From the IMG/VR virus record IMGVR_UViG_3300025655_000372, positions 1-20,660 of that record: a stretch of 20,660 nucleotides of DNA, one strand, 5' to 3'. This document shows, piece by piece, positions 7,895 through 13,261 of the stretch (within the stretch, counting starts at the first letter, position 1; the number at the start of each line of letters is the position of its first letter). A program made the translations under genes and the position numbers. Origin of the DNA: a virus. The notes beneath the pieces were generated by a model. The model ran no database searches, was not told the origin of the DNA, and was given only the letters and a program-made list of their open reading frames with translations.

Positions 7895-8554
7895 TTAGAT
7901 CTCTACTTCACCAACATTGTGAAGAACATCGATGATCTCCGCAGGATATTCCTTCGGCTTGACGCCTTCCTCAAGAATGATGTAATTTCCCTTGGAGTCG
8001 CGGGAGATTTCCTTGTTTCCCCACCGATTAGGCTCGTTCTCATACTGATACGTAGTGAACTTGCGAGGCTTGACAACCTTATCCGGAGACAGAGAGGGCA
8101 CTACATAAGTACCACGGTGAAACTTGGCGCGGACAAGATTGACTCCACAAATCTTAGCAGCCTCAATCAAAATATCCACGGTACAGGAACCGGCATAGAA
8201 GGTAAACCCCTTCTCCCAAACCTCATCCTCGCTGGTGTAAGTAACCTCGTTCACCTGAGACTCAGGGAAGGTGCGGTTAACAGCATCGGAGTTGGATGAC
8301 CATGGACCGATAAGCTCACGCTCAGTCCCGTCCTTCATCTTGAGGGTGAACTTGCGACCACCGAACCCATCACCGGGACTCTTGTAGAAGAAAAAACTCA
8401 CCATGCCATTAGGAAGGATCGACAGGTAGATACCATTTCTTTCCTCATAACGATGCTCGCTATGATCCGCCCAGTCGTCGTCCACCAGAATCTTGAAGCC
8501 CGGGGTGTTGTCGAACCCCTCCATCCATTCGACCTTAGCATCACGCAGACTCAT
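7895..8554 (-). CDS. Unknown protein flanked by direct repeats
   Basis: 219 residues from ATG 8554, which sits just after GAGGAAG. A TTG at 8566 gives a slightly longer frame but lacks a better ribosome site. Its first 14 bases overlap the end of the DUF3310 gene. The protein is mixed alpha/beta with a WADH...YEERNGIYLS region near residues 28-50, a Gly-rich PGDGFGGRKF stretch around 60-70, one Cys pair (SCTV, about 126, and KICG, about 137) and a Pro-rich, acidic C-terminus. I recognise no catalytic motif. Codons are richer in C and G than in the structural genes. The 17-bp repeats on each side suggest it may have been inserted as a unit. Confidence 0.8.
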   Translation of the reverse strand: MSLRDAKVEWMEGFDNTPGFKILVDDDWADHSEHRYEERNGIYLSILPNGMVSFFFYKSPGDGFGGRKFTLKMKDGTERELIGPWSSNSDAVNRTFPESQVNEVTYTSEDEVWEKGFTFYAGSCTVDILIEAAKICGVNLVRAKFHRGTYVVPSLSPDKVVKPRKFTTYQYENEPNRWGNKEISRDSKGNYIILEEGVKPKEYPAEIIDVLHNVGEVEI

Positions 8555-8918
8555 TTTCTTCCTCAACCTTTCGAATCATCCGGTTCAAGTACCAAACCGC
8601 TTTGTTTAGATCCTTGACCGGAGTACCCTTGTCCCTGAATCGAAGTAGGTACTTCAAGACATTGGACATGTTATATGCGACCTTTGGATTTTTCTCAATC
8701 TCAATGATCATTTCGATGATATCGATTGCTTCCATGAGACGATTGTTGTAATGCGGGGGATGATTCACATCCTCTGGAATCAGATCCAGCTTTTCTCCGT
8801 CCCACTGGAAAATTCTTCCACAACCAAGACACTTGAAGTTTCGATTGTCCTTGCCATCTTTCTCATGGATTCTATCGTTCCCGCAAAACGGACACGTTGG
8901 AAATTCTTTTTCTCCCAT
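8541..8918 (-). CDS. Zinc ribbon fused to DUF3310
   Basis: 125 residues from ATG 8918, six bases after GGGGAG; the TTG at 8936 is a poor alternative. Residues 9-33 form a zinc ribbon (CPFC at 9-12, CLGC at 30-33). Residues 50-120 match DUF3310, a family frequent in phages: VNHPPHY at 51-57, then helices with a MEAIDIIEM segment and VLKYLLRFRDKG around 87-98, and the closing AVWYLNRMI. Some DUF3310-containing phage proteins are described as nucleotide-kinase-like, but I see no kinase motif and assign no activity. The zinc ribbon suggests nucleic-acid or protein contact. It is a middle gene in the transcript from 10.6 kb. Confidence 0.85.
   Translation of the reverse strand: MGEKEFPTCPFCGNDRIHEKDGKDNRNFKCLGCGRIFQWDGEKLDLIPEDVNHPPHYNNRLMEAIDIIEMIIEIEKNPKVAYNMSNVLKYLLRFRDKGTPVKDLNKAVWYLNRMIRKVEEENESA
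8562..8578 (-). repeat. 17-bp direct repeat, copy in the DUF3310 gene end
   Basis: This copy encodes the IRKVE segment near the C-terminus of the DUF3310 protein and overlaps the ribosome-site region of the next gene. It is identical base for base to 7857-7873, 705 bases away. Confidence 0.8.
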
Positions 8919-8920
8919 AA

Positions 8921-9361
8921 TCAACTCCCCAGCCAAAACTCGTAAATCGGCAGACCATTCTCATGGTAAACCTGCTCATACGTATTCGTATCGGAATTCC
9001 TCCACCGGCGAGGACCGATACCCTCAAGGAAAATGTGGTGATAGTCGCAGGTACAACGCATCTGCTCATCGGCAAGCTTCCAAAGCTTCATCCAACTCGG
9101 ACGCTTCACCTTGACCTCAAAGTCGCAAGACGCTTCGCCACCCAAAAATTTATCACCACTGGCAACAATCATGAACTCATCGGGAAGGGGATATCCATTG
9201 ATATCCTTCACCGCAACATCATTAAGCTCAGGAACAAACCATTCGGGACAATTATCCTTATCCGGATGTTCTCTGATCGAAAGAACCATCTGGAGTCCAT
9301 AAGCCTCCCGTAGCTCATTCTCCCAATCCATACACTGTTTATAATTCTCAAAAATCGGCAT
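8921..9361 (-). CDS. Unknown protein
   Basis: 146 residues. ATG 9361 shares bases with the TAA of the open frame upstream (TAATG) and has GGAG seven bases before it. The N-terminus is helical, with a Trp/Tyr-rich composition through the chain. A Cys/His group, MRCTCDYHH near residues 100-109, could bind metal, but is only suggestive. The C-terminal 40 residues are aromatic and Gly-containing. No family recognised. Its stop lies two bases before the DUF3310 start, so the two are likely co-translated. Codon use is GC-richer than the structural genes. Confidence 0.8.
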   Translation of the reverse strand: MPIFENYKQCMDWENELREAYGLQMVLSIREHPDKDNCPEWFVPELNDVAVKDINGYPLPDEFMIVASGDKFLGGEASCDFEVKVKRPSWMKLWKLADEQMRCTCDYHHIFLEGIGPRRWRNSDTNTYEQVYHENGLPIYEFWLGS

Positions 9362-9474
9362 TAGTTATCTCCAAACTCTTTCATAACAAGAGCCAGCTTG
9401 AGGGTAGGAACCGAATCAAGGTATCGCCATTCAAGATGCTTCGATTTTCCTACTGGTATAGTGTTCTGGATGAT
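9361..9474 (-). pseudogene. Open frame without a start codon, ending in TAATG
   Basis: From 9474 down to the TAA at 9361-9363 a frame of 37 codons is open and reads like protein (for example GKSKHLEWRYLDSV and LKLALVMKEF), but contains no ATG, GTG or TTG start except a late internal Met. Its stop overlaps the next gene's start in the TAATG manner typical of real genes here. It overlaps the 23-aa DUF3310-like frame in the +1 phase. Removing one A from the AAAA run near 9443-9446 would join the two into one product. A decayed gene, an assembly indel or a +1 frameshift are all possible. Confidence 0.45.
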
Positions 9475-9502
9475 TTACTGGATCGTTGTTATTCTTATTC
9501 AT
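9431..9502 (-). pseudogene. Truncated DUF3310 N-terminus (23 aa)
   Basis: ATG 9502, six bases after GGGAG (9506-9510), opens a frame of 23 residues containing DPVNHPEHYTSRKIEAS before TGA. VNHP-HY followed by KIE is the hallmark start of DUF3310 proteins, which then continue with a long helical part that is missing here. An intact DUF3310 copy lies 500 bases further on (8541-8918). I read this as the remnant of a second copy, or the first part of a frameshifted gene. Confidence 0.6.
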
Positions 9503-9504
9503 GA

Positions 9505-9588
9505 CTACTCCCAAAATTTTCGCTCAAGAAAGTTGACAAATCCGGCAGACACTATGGTTGCAAAGATTCCACACACCCAAGTAAACAT
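9505..9588 (-). CDS. Tiny single-helix membrane peptide
   Basis: 27 residues, starting at ATG 9588 behind GGGAG with eight bases between. Residues 2-20 (FTWVCGIFATIVSAGFVNF) are a compact hydrophobic span, followed by a charged LERKFWE tail, so it would be a one-pass inner-membrane peptide with its C-terminus charged. The next ATG begins two bases after its stop. Phages often use such peptides against host membrane functions, but none of this is shown here. It could also be chance, though the ribosome site and hydrophobicity argue otherwise. Confidence 0.55.
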   Translation of the reverse strand: MFTWVCGIFATIVSAGFVNFLERKFWE

Positions 9589-9617
9589 TTTTTCTACTCC
9601 CACTTTGGCGTTTCTCT

Positions 9618-9800
9618 CTAAACTCCCGAAATCGCATGAAACTCAAGACGCCAATCCTCACCGGAAAGACCCTCTCGCTTGTCGTCCTTATTGAACTGGT
9701 CCCGAGCCATTTTAGCATCTTCGATTTTTGCGTAAACGAAAATTCGATAATCGTTGCTTTCAGGACCGCGATTCCGAAGAACATAGACTCCGTTAATCAT
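9618..9800 (-). CDS. Unknown small protein
   Basis: 60 residues. ATG 9800 overlaps the previous gene's stop as TAATG. Ribosome site GGGGAGCGG lies upstream inside the preceding gene. The sequence alternates short strands (GVYVLRN and YRIFVYAKIED) with a helix (AKMARDQF) and is charged at the end, which would suit a compact alpha/beta fold. No known motif. It sits in the run of small genes transcribed from the 10.6 kb promoter. Confidence 0.7.
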   Translation of the reverse strand: MINGVYVLRNRGPESNDYRIFVYAKIEDAKMARDQFNKDDKREGLSGEDWRLEFHAISGV

Positions 9801-10114
9801 TACGACCGCTCCCCGTTCATCACCTGATCCAGCGTAGTGTTAGAATCCCACCACGCATCGCGCTCAATACCAAGACCGAATAGACCCTTGAAGTTCCGAA
9901 GTTCCTCAAGACTGACATAACCAAGCTCAGGAAAGCCAAGGTCGCACCAGCCAAAAGCCATTTCAGTATCGGGATCGTACTCAGTGATATACCAAGTTCC
10001 GATACCCGTAGGGTTGAAAAGCTTCAACGGAACCTTGATATCCTCAGGATTGACATTCTCGTTAGCGTAAAGCTTCGGCAGCTTGCGAGAGATTTCTTTT
10101 GTAATCAGCATCAT
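9800..10114 (-). CDS. DUF2958 domain protein
   Basis: 104 residues, ATG at 10114 with GGAG eight bases upstream. The whole chain follows the DUF2958 pattern: an N-terminal LITKEISRKLPKLYANENV segment (3-21), then KLFNPTGIGTWYITEYDPDT (31-50), then FGWCDLGFPELGYVSLEEL and a closing GLGIERDAWWD. The family is common on plasmids, mobile elements and phages, often near anti-restriction or conjugation genes, and has no settled biochemical function. Its occurrence in an early-looking small-gene block fits a host-takeover or defence-related role, as inference only. Confidence 0.85.
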   Translation of the reverse strand: MMLITKEISRKLPKLYANENVNPEDIKVPLKLFNPTGIGTWYITEYDPDTEMAFGWCDLGFPELGYVSLEELRNFKGLFGLGIERDAWWDSNTTLDQVMNGERS

Positions 10115-10118
10115 TTTT

Positions 10119-10277
10119 TTACTCCACTAACTCCATCGGATCCACATAGGAATCACAACCCATTCGCTTATTGTTCTCAACTTGCTTGTCGGCAGCATCG
10201 GAGTTCTTGAACACCCCATCGACGCACCATTGAGCATCGTCAAAATACCAGACCACATAAACAACCATCTTAGTCAT
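10119..10277 (-). CDS. Unknown 52-aa protein
   Basis: ATG 10277 overlaps the stop of the gene before it (TGATG). The frame runs 52 codons to TAA at 10119-10121, with the next start five bases on. The sequence begins with a strand-like hydrophobic MVVYVVWYFDDAQW, followed by a helix rich in Asp, Lys and Asn and an acidic end. Overlaps at both ends support it as a real gene. No domain recognised. Confidence 0.65.
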   Translation of the reverse strand: MTKMVVYVVWYFDDAQWCVDGVFKNSDAADKQVENNKRMGCDSYVDPMELVE

Positions 10278-10510
10278 CACGCAACCTCATTCTGGAACCG
10301 AATCAGTTCCTTGATTCCAGTGATCTTTCCCCGCACCGCGGCCGCGTGGCTGGTCATGCCATAGATGCCACAGAACCGAACGATCTTGGTTGCGGGGTAA
10401 TACGAACCAATATAACCATGCTCGCGGGTGAAAAATCGGATCCGGTAACCGTGTCGATCCTGATCGACACTATAAACTTGACCGTCAACCTTGACATCGA
10501 TTCCACGCAT
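10277..10510 (-). CDS. Unknown small beta-rich protein
   Basis: 77 residues from ATG 10510, which is nine bases from GGAAGG; the earlier ATG at 10519 directly abuts that site and so is less likely. The first half has alternating strands (GIDVKVDGQVYSVDQDRHGYRIRFF), the second half a Gly/Tyr-rich stretch and a helical end. It is the first gene of the transcript starting near 10568. No family recognised. Confidence 0.7.
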   Translation of the reverse strand: MRGIDVKVDGQVYSVDQDRHGYRIRFFTREHGYIGSYYPATKIVRFCGIYGMTSHAAAVRGKITGIKELIRFQNEVA

Positions 10511-10574
10511 TTTACGCATCCTTCCGAACAGCCTCAGGGATCAGATGGGTTGTGTCCTTTTTGACTACCCTAGA

Positions 10575-10604
10575 ATTATACCAGAGAACCACGGAAAAAG
10601 TAAA
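10575..10604 (-). promoter_or_regulatory. Cassette promoter A (extended -10)
   Basis: TTTACT (10599-10604) and TATAAT (10575-10580) are 18 bases apart with TGG before the -10. Predicted start is near 10568, giving a leader of about 58 bases before ATG 10510. Together with sequence to about 10635 it is nearly identical to promoter B at 11102, apart from a two-base longer spacer. It should drive the long run of small genes down to 7252. Confidence 0.85.
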
Positions 10605-10631
10605 CAGAAACCCCAAGAAAAATTGAATTTT

Positions 10632-10691
10632 AACCCCTTGAAACACAACAACCTAGGAACTTTCTGTTAAGTCATTATATTTCAAGGGGTT
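10632..10691 (-). repeat. Perfect 12-bp inverted repeat with 36-base spacer
   Basis: AACCCCTTGAAA (10632-10643) pairs exactly with TTTCAAGGGGTT (10680-10691). It lies in the noncoding interval between the 91-aa gene and promoter A, the longest gene-free stretch here (10511-10753, about 240 bases). It may be a structured RNA or weak terminator for the gene before it, or a protein-binding site. No clear T-tract directly follows. Confidence 0.6.
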
Positions 10692-10753
10692 GCCCATACA
10701 TCATCTTGTTCCAAGATTCAATCGGGTGGTGGCAAAGAGCAATGTTCGGCTCA

Positions 10754-11029
10754 TCACACACCCACCATGCCATATCCGCAGTATTTCTTTAGTTTGTCGT
10801 AGTTCTTGATGATGTATAGAACATCATCCCTGTCCATATCAACATCGGCAAGTTGCCAAGCCAACTCTACAACCACATCTAAGTTCCACATGTTGGTTAG
10901 ACTACTTTTCTGGACAGCAAGATATCCGTCCCAATGGTTGATGTTAAATTTGCTATGGGGAGTCCAAGATTCGTTGTTGGTGTCGGTCGGGCCGACCTTC
11001 AACGCATCGATGATGTCTTTGTTGATCAT
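10754..11029 (-). CDS. Unknown protein, single-gene unit
   Basis: 91 residues, ATG 11029 with AAAGG ten bases upstream. It has a polar N-terminal part with several Trp and Asn (residues about 20-35), then a helical acidic segment (VVVELAWQLADVDMDRDDV, about 51-69) and a Lys/Tyr-rich end. It has its own cassette promoter upstream (11102-11129) and an inverted repeat downstream, suggesting a monocistronic unit. No domain recognised; a small regulatory or host-interacting protein is possible. Confidence 0.7.
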   Translation of the reverse strand: MINKDIIDALKVGPTDTNNESWTPHSKFNINHWDGYLAVQKSSLTNMWNLDVVVELAWQLADVDMDRDDVLYIIKNYDKLKKYCGYGMVGV

Positions 11030-11101
11030 TGTCTTTGACCTTTCTTTTTTTGGGGATTGAATACCCCGTGTTTGGTTTAAGTGATTTCCGACTACAGAGG
11101 A

Positions 11102-11129
11102 ATTATACCAGAACCACGGAAAAAGTAAA
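11102..11129 (-). promoter_or_regulatory. Cassette promoter B (extended -10)
   Basis: TTTACT (11124-11129), 16-base spacer, TGG TATAAT (-10 at 11102-11107). Predicted start near 11095, leader about 66 bases to ATG 11029. The region to about 11158 upstream matches copy A closely (CTTGG, TTTCTGTTTACTTTTTCCG and an AT-rich flank). The spacer is two bases shorter than in A. Confidence 0.85.
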
Positions 11130-11162
11130 CAGAAAATCCAAGAAAAATGGCATTTTAGCCCA

Positions 11163-12131
11163 TTATCGCTTGATCATGGTCATTTCAGCCATGGTCTGCC
11201 AGTGGAACGGGTTGGTACGAACGAAGTTAGCAAGCTGGATGATAGTCCGGATCGAAAGACTCCGCATACGATCAGCGTTGGCACCCATCCAGTTGATGAT
11301 GTCATCGGTGTGGTTTTCAGCCAACCCAAGGTCCGAAAGAATGTTGGTGTTCTTGATGACCTGCTTGATGCGAATCATAATTTCCCGCGTGCTATGGATA
11401 CCAAGGTCAAGATACACGCAACGGTTAATCAGAGCCGCAAGGTGGGGAGCCAGCTTGGTCCCGCGCTCAATCTGCTGGTCAAAGTTCATGTTGGAGATGA
11501 AAATAACCGTACCCTCAAACTCAAAGCTATTCGGGATATCATTCTCACGCAGATACTTGCTGGCACTCATCCAAGAAATGGTGCGAGTCTGACCAGTGTC
11601 CAGAGCACCCTTGAGAAGATTGAGGGCCTCTTGATCGGCAAAAATGCTATCAAGGTCGTCAAGAACCAGAACATCCCCAACATTGCGATGGTCATAAAGG
11701 GTGAGATACAGACCGATGGCAGTAGCCGAACCAGTCAGTTGTGAAAAGTTCAGACCACGCTTGGCGGCCGCTTCGCGGAGCTTGGCGTCAACGGTAAAAG
11801 TCTTTCCAATGCCCGGCGCACCCGAAAGAACTACGGACTTGATGGACCGATGAATCACACCATCGATAATCATCTCCATAACATCAAACCGCTGCTCAAT
11901 GTCGCGAGAAAGTTCATCATCGGACTTTTTGGGAACATTGGACTCGCCAACAATATCAAAATCCGAAGCGTTGATATGGAGGCGCGTCTTTTTGCCGTTG
12001 CGCAGAACCCAAATACAACCGTCTCGCTTGTCAGAGACGCCGGCCTTAAACGGAGCGGCAAGCTCAAACACACCAGAAATGTCGGTCTTGTAATGAAGGG
12101 CACTCTTGATGTTCACTTGAGCGGTAGTCAT
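11163..12131 (-). CDS. AAA+ ATPase
   Basis: 322 residues; ATG 12131 with AGGAG eleven bases upstream. An N-terminal region of about 70 residues precedes the ATPase core: Walker A GAPGIGKT at 104-111, Walker B VLVLDDLDS at 154-162, a sensor-1 Asn in ISNMNF (N214), a candidate arginine finger (R237, in INRC) and a sensor-2-like Arg (R295). This is a complete AAA+ module of the kind found in ring-shaped remodelling or DNA-loading machines. The substrate is unknown; helicase-loader, clamp-loader-like or chaperone roles are all open. It has its own promoter at 12183-12211 and uses GC-richer codons than the structural genes. No partner protein can be named. Confidence 0.9.
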   Translation of the reverse strand: MTTAQVNIKSALHYKTDISGVFELAAPFKAGVSDKRDGCIWVLRNGKKTRLHINASDFDIVGESNVPKKSDDELSRDIEQRFDVMEMIIDGVIHRSIKSVVLSGAPGIGKTFTVDAKLREAAAKRGLNFSQLTGSATAIGLYLTLYDHRNVGDVLVLDDLDSIFADQEALNLLKGALDTGQTRTISWMSASKYLRENDIPNSFEFEGTVIFISNMNFDQQIERGTKLAPHLAALINRCVYLDLGIHSTREIMIRIKQVIKNTNILSDLGLAENHTDDIINWMGANADRMRSLSIRTIIQLANFVRTNPFHWQTMAEMTMIKR

Positions 12132-12182
12132 TTTTTCGTATCTCCTACTTCAGCTTTTTGTCTCTCTCAACCTTGAGACACA

Positions 12183-12211
12183 ATTATACCTGAACAGAAA
12201 ATAAAAGTAAA
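12183..12211 (-). promoter_or_regulatory. Cassette promoter C
   Basis: TTTACT (12206-12211), 17-base spacer, TATAAT (12183-12188). Unlike copies A, B and D the -10 is preceded by AGG rather than TGn, but the conserved GTTTACTTTT and the AT-rich upstream part remain. Start near 12176, leader about 45 bases to the AAA+ gene. The leader holds GGTTGAGAGAG, also present after promoter D. Confidence 0.8.
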
Positions 12212-12238
12212 CAAAAAACCAGAAACTTTGAAAAGTTT

Positions 12239-12421
12239 TTAGTCGAAATATTCATCATCATCATTTTGATACTGAATATCAAAATCCCTATACTTCTGGT
12301 TCCTGTTATACCGCTTTTTGGGGGCAAGAGGGTCTTTCTTGATATTGTCCTTTTTCTTCCCGAACGACTTGCGCTTGGTGGGCTTCTTTTCTTCCTGCTG
12401 TTCATTCCCGTAAAAAAACAT
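12239..12421 (-). CDS. Small Lys-rich protein with acidic tail
   Basis: 60 residues, ATG 12421, with AAGGGAACC upstream. After a short aromatic start (MFFYG) it is dominated by Lys and Arg from about residue 12 to 45 and then ends in an acidic Asp-rich tail (NDDDEYFD). It would be largely disordered and could bind nucleic acid through its basic part. No domain recognised. It is the last gene of the unit starting at promoter D and ends 28 bases before the -10 of promoter C. Confidence 0.65.
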   Translation of the reverse strand: MFFYGNEQQEEKKPTKRKSFGKKKDNIKKDPLAPKKRYNRNQKYRDFDIQYQNDDDEYFD

Positions 12422-12439
12422 TAGCTTTGGTTCCCTTTC

Positions 12440-12592
12440 TTAGAACGCTTTCTTGTGCTTGACCTTGCGAGTATACTTCTTTTTGGATTGCTCCACTTTG
12501 GGCTTAAACATATCTTGGCCGCCATTTTTCTTTAGCGCATTTCTATGCGCCGTTCTGTTCATTCTTTGGATATCTTCTTTCGAGATCTTCAT
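12440..12592 (-). CDS. Small very basic protein
   Basis: 50 residues from ATG 12592 to TAA at 12440-12442. The ATG lies one base after the preceding gene's stop, so it is likely coupled. A short helical N-terminus (KISKEDIQRMN) leads into a chain with about 14 Lys and few acidic residues, ending KKKYTRKVKHKKAF. Like its neighbour it may bind nucleic acid or ribosomes. Family unknown. Confidence 0.65.
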   Translation of the reverse strand: MKISKEDIQRMNRTAHRNALKKNGGQDMFKPKVEQSKKKYTRKVKHKKAF

Positions 12593-12593
12593 T

Positions 12594-12758
12594 TTACCCA
12601 ACTTTCAACCCAAGCGACTTTGCCTTGATGTAGAGTCGAGTTTCAGCAATCAGGGTTTTTCCACTAGTAGGAATTTCCTCCCACGCAATCCGCTTGTTGT
12701 TAGGACCAAACAGAACCAGATAATTGCGGTCGCGCTGAATAACTGCCTTGTTATTCAT
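12594..12758 (-). CDS. Unknown 54-aa protein
   Basis: ATG 12758 is fused with the stop of the preceding gene (TAATG), with GGAGGG about 8 bases upstream. This is preferred over a longer frame from 12800. The N-terminal half has strand-like KAVIQRDRNYLVLFGP and the C-terminal half a basic helix (IAETRLYIKAKSLGLK). No known domain. Second gene of the promoter D unit. Confidence 0.65.
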   Translation of the reverse strand: MNNKAVIQRDRNYLVLFGPNNKRIAWEEIPTSGKTLIAETRLYIKAKSLGLKVG

Positions 12759-13129
12759 TAGTTTCCCTCCACCAGCACAAGCCAACCAAAGGTGTCGCAC
12801 ATCAAAGCTTCACCATTGTCCATGACCACGATATCACCAACACTCATGCTGGTATGAGAACGATGCCCAACCGCCAACACATTAGCAGAAATCCACGGGG
12901 TCATGAACTCAGGCTGAAACGCCTCAAAAAGATCCTCAAGGTTGCTAATGTCATCGCCAGAATAGACCAGATCGTAGTCCGATTCAAGGTCCGCGATGGT
13001 GGGAAGATCCGTATCCACCTTTTCACAGAAGTTAGAGCCGAAAGACCAATCAGTGCGCTTTTCGTCGCGAGTCTGGACGCCAGTGGTGGGATCTTCGTGA
13101 ACCGTGGACTTGAGGTAGTAGACCTTCAT
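12758..13129 (-). CDS. Unknown acidic protein, first gene of the promoter D unit
   Basis: 123 residues. ATG 13129 is chosen for the AAGGAAAG four bases upstream; the TTG at 13159 is almost at the predicted transcription start. The protein begins with a strand (KVYYLKSTV), has an Asp/Glu/Ser-rich middle around residues 42-75, and ends in a beta-like segment with SVGDIVVMDNGEALMCDTFGW, resembling small phage proteins of unknown role. It is GC-richer than the structural genes. Confidence 0.75.
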   Translation of the reverse strand: MKVYYLKSTVHEDPTTGVQTRDEKRTDWSFGSNFCEKVDTDLPTIADLESDYDLVYSGDDISNLEDLFEAFQPEFMTPWISANVLAVGHRSHTSMSVGDIVVMDNGEALMCDTFGWLVLVEGN

Positions 13130-13171
13130 TTGACTTTCCTTGGTTTGTGCCTTTCTCAACCCAACAAGACA

Positions 13172-13201
13172 ATTATATCATGAGCGGATGGAAAAAGTAA
13201 A
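13172..13201 (-). promoter_or_regulatory. Cassette promoter D (extended -10)
   Basis: TTTACT (13196-13201), 18-base spacer, TGA TATAAT (13172-13177). Start near 13165, leader about 36 bases. Upstream bases share TTCTGTTTACTTTTTCC with copies A and B and an AT-rich flank up to about 13230. It lies directly after the Mom-like gene and opens the accessory block. Confidence 0.85.
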
Positions 13202-13261
13202 CAGAAATCCAGAAAATAATTGAAATGTTTTGAGGATCGTAAATCATTGTAAATACTCAAC

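Noticed and set aside
11029-11592. 187-aa plus-strand open frame
   Set aside because: It lies opposite the AAA+ gene, whose motifs are complete, and lacks any motif or a convincing ribosome site.
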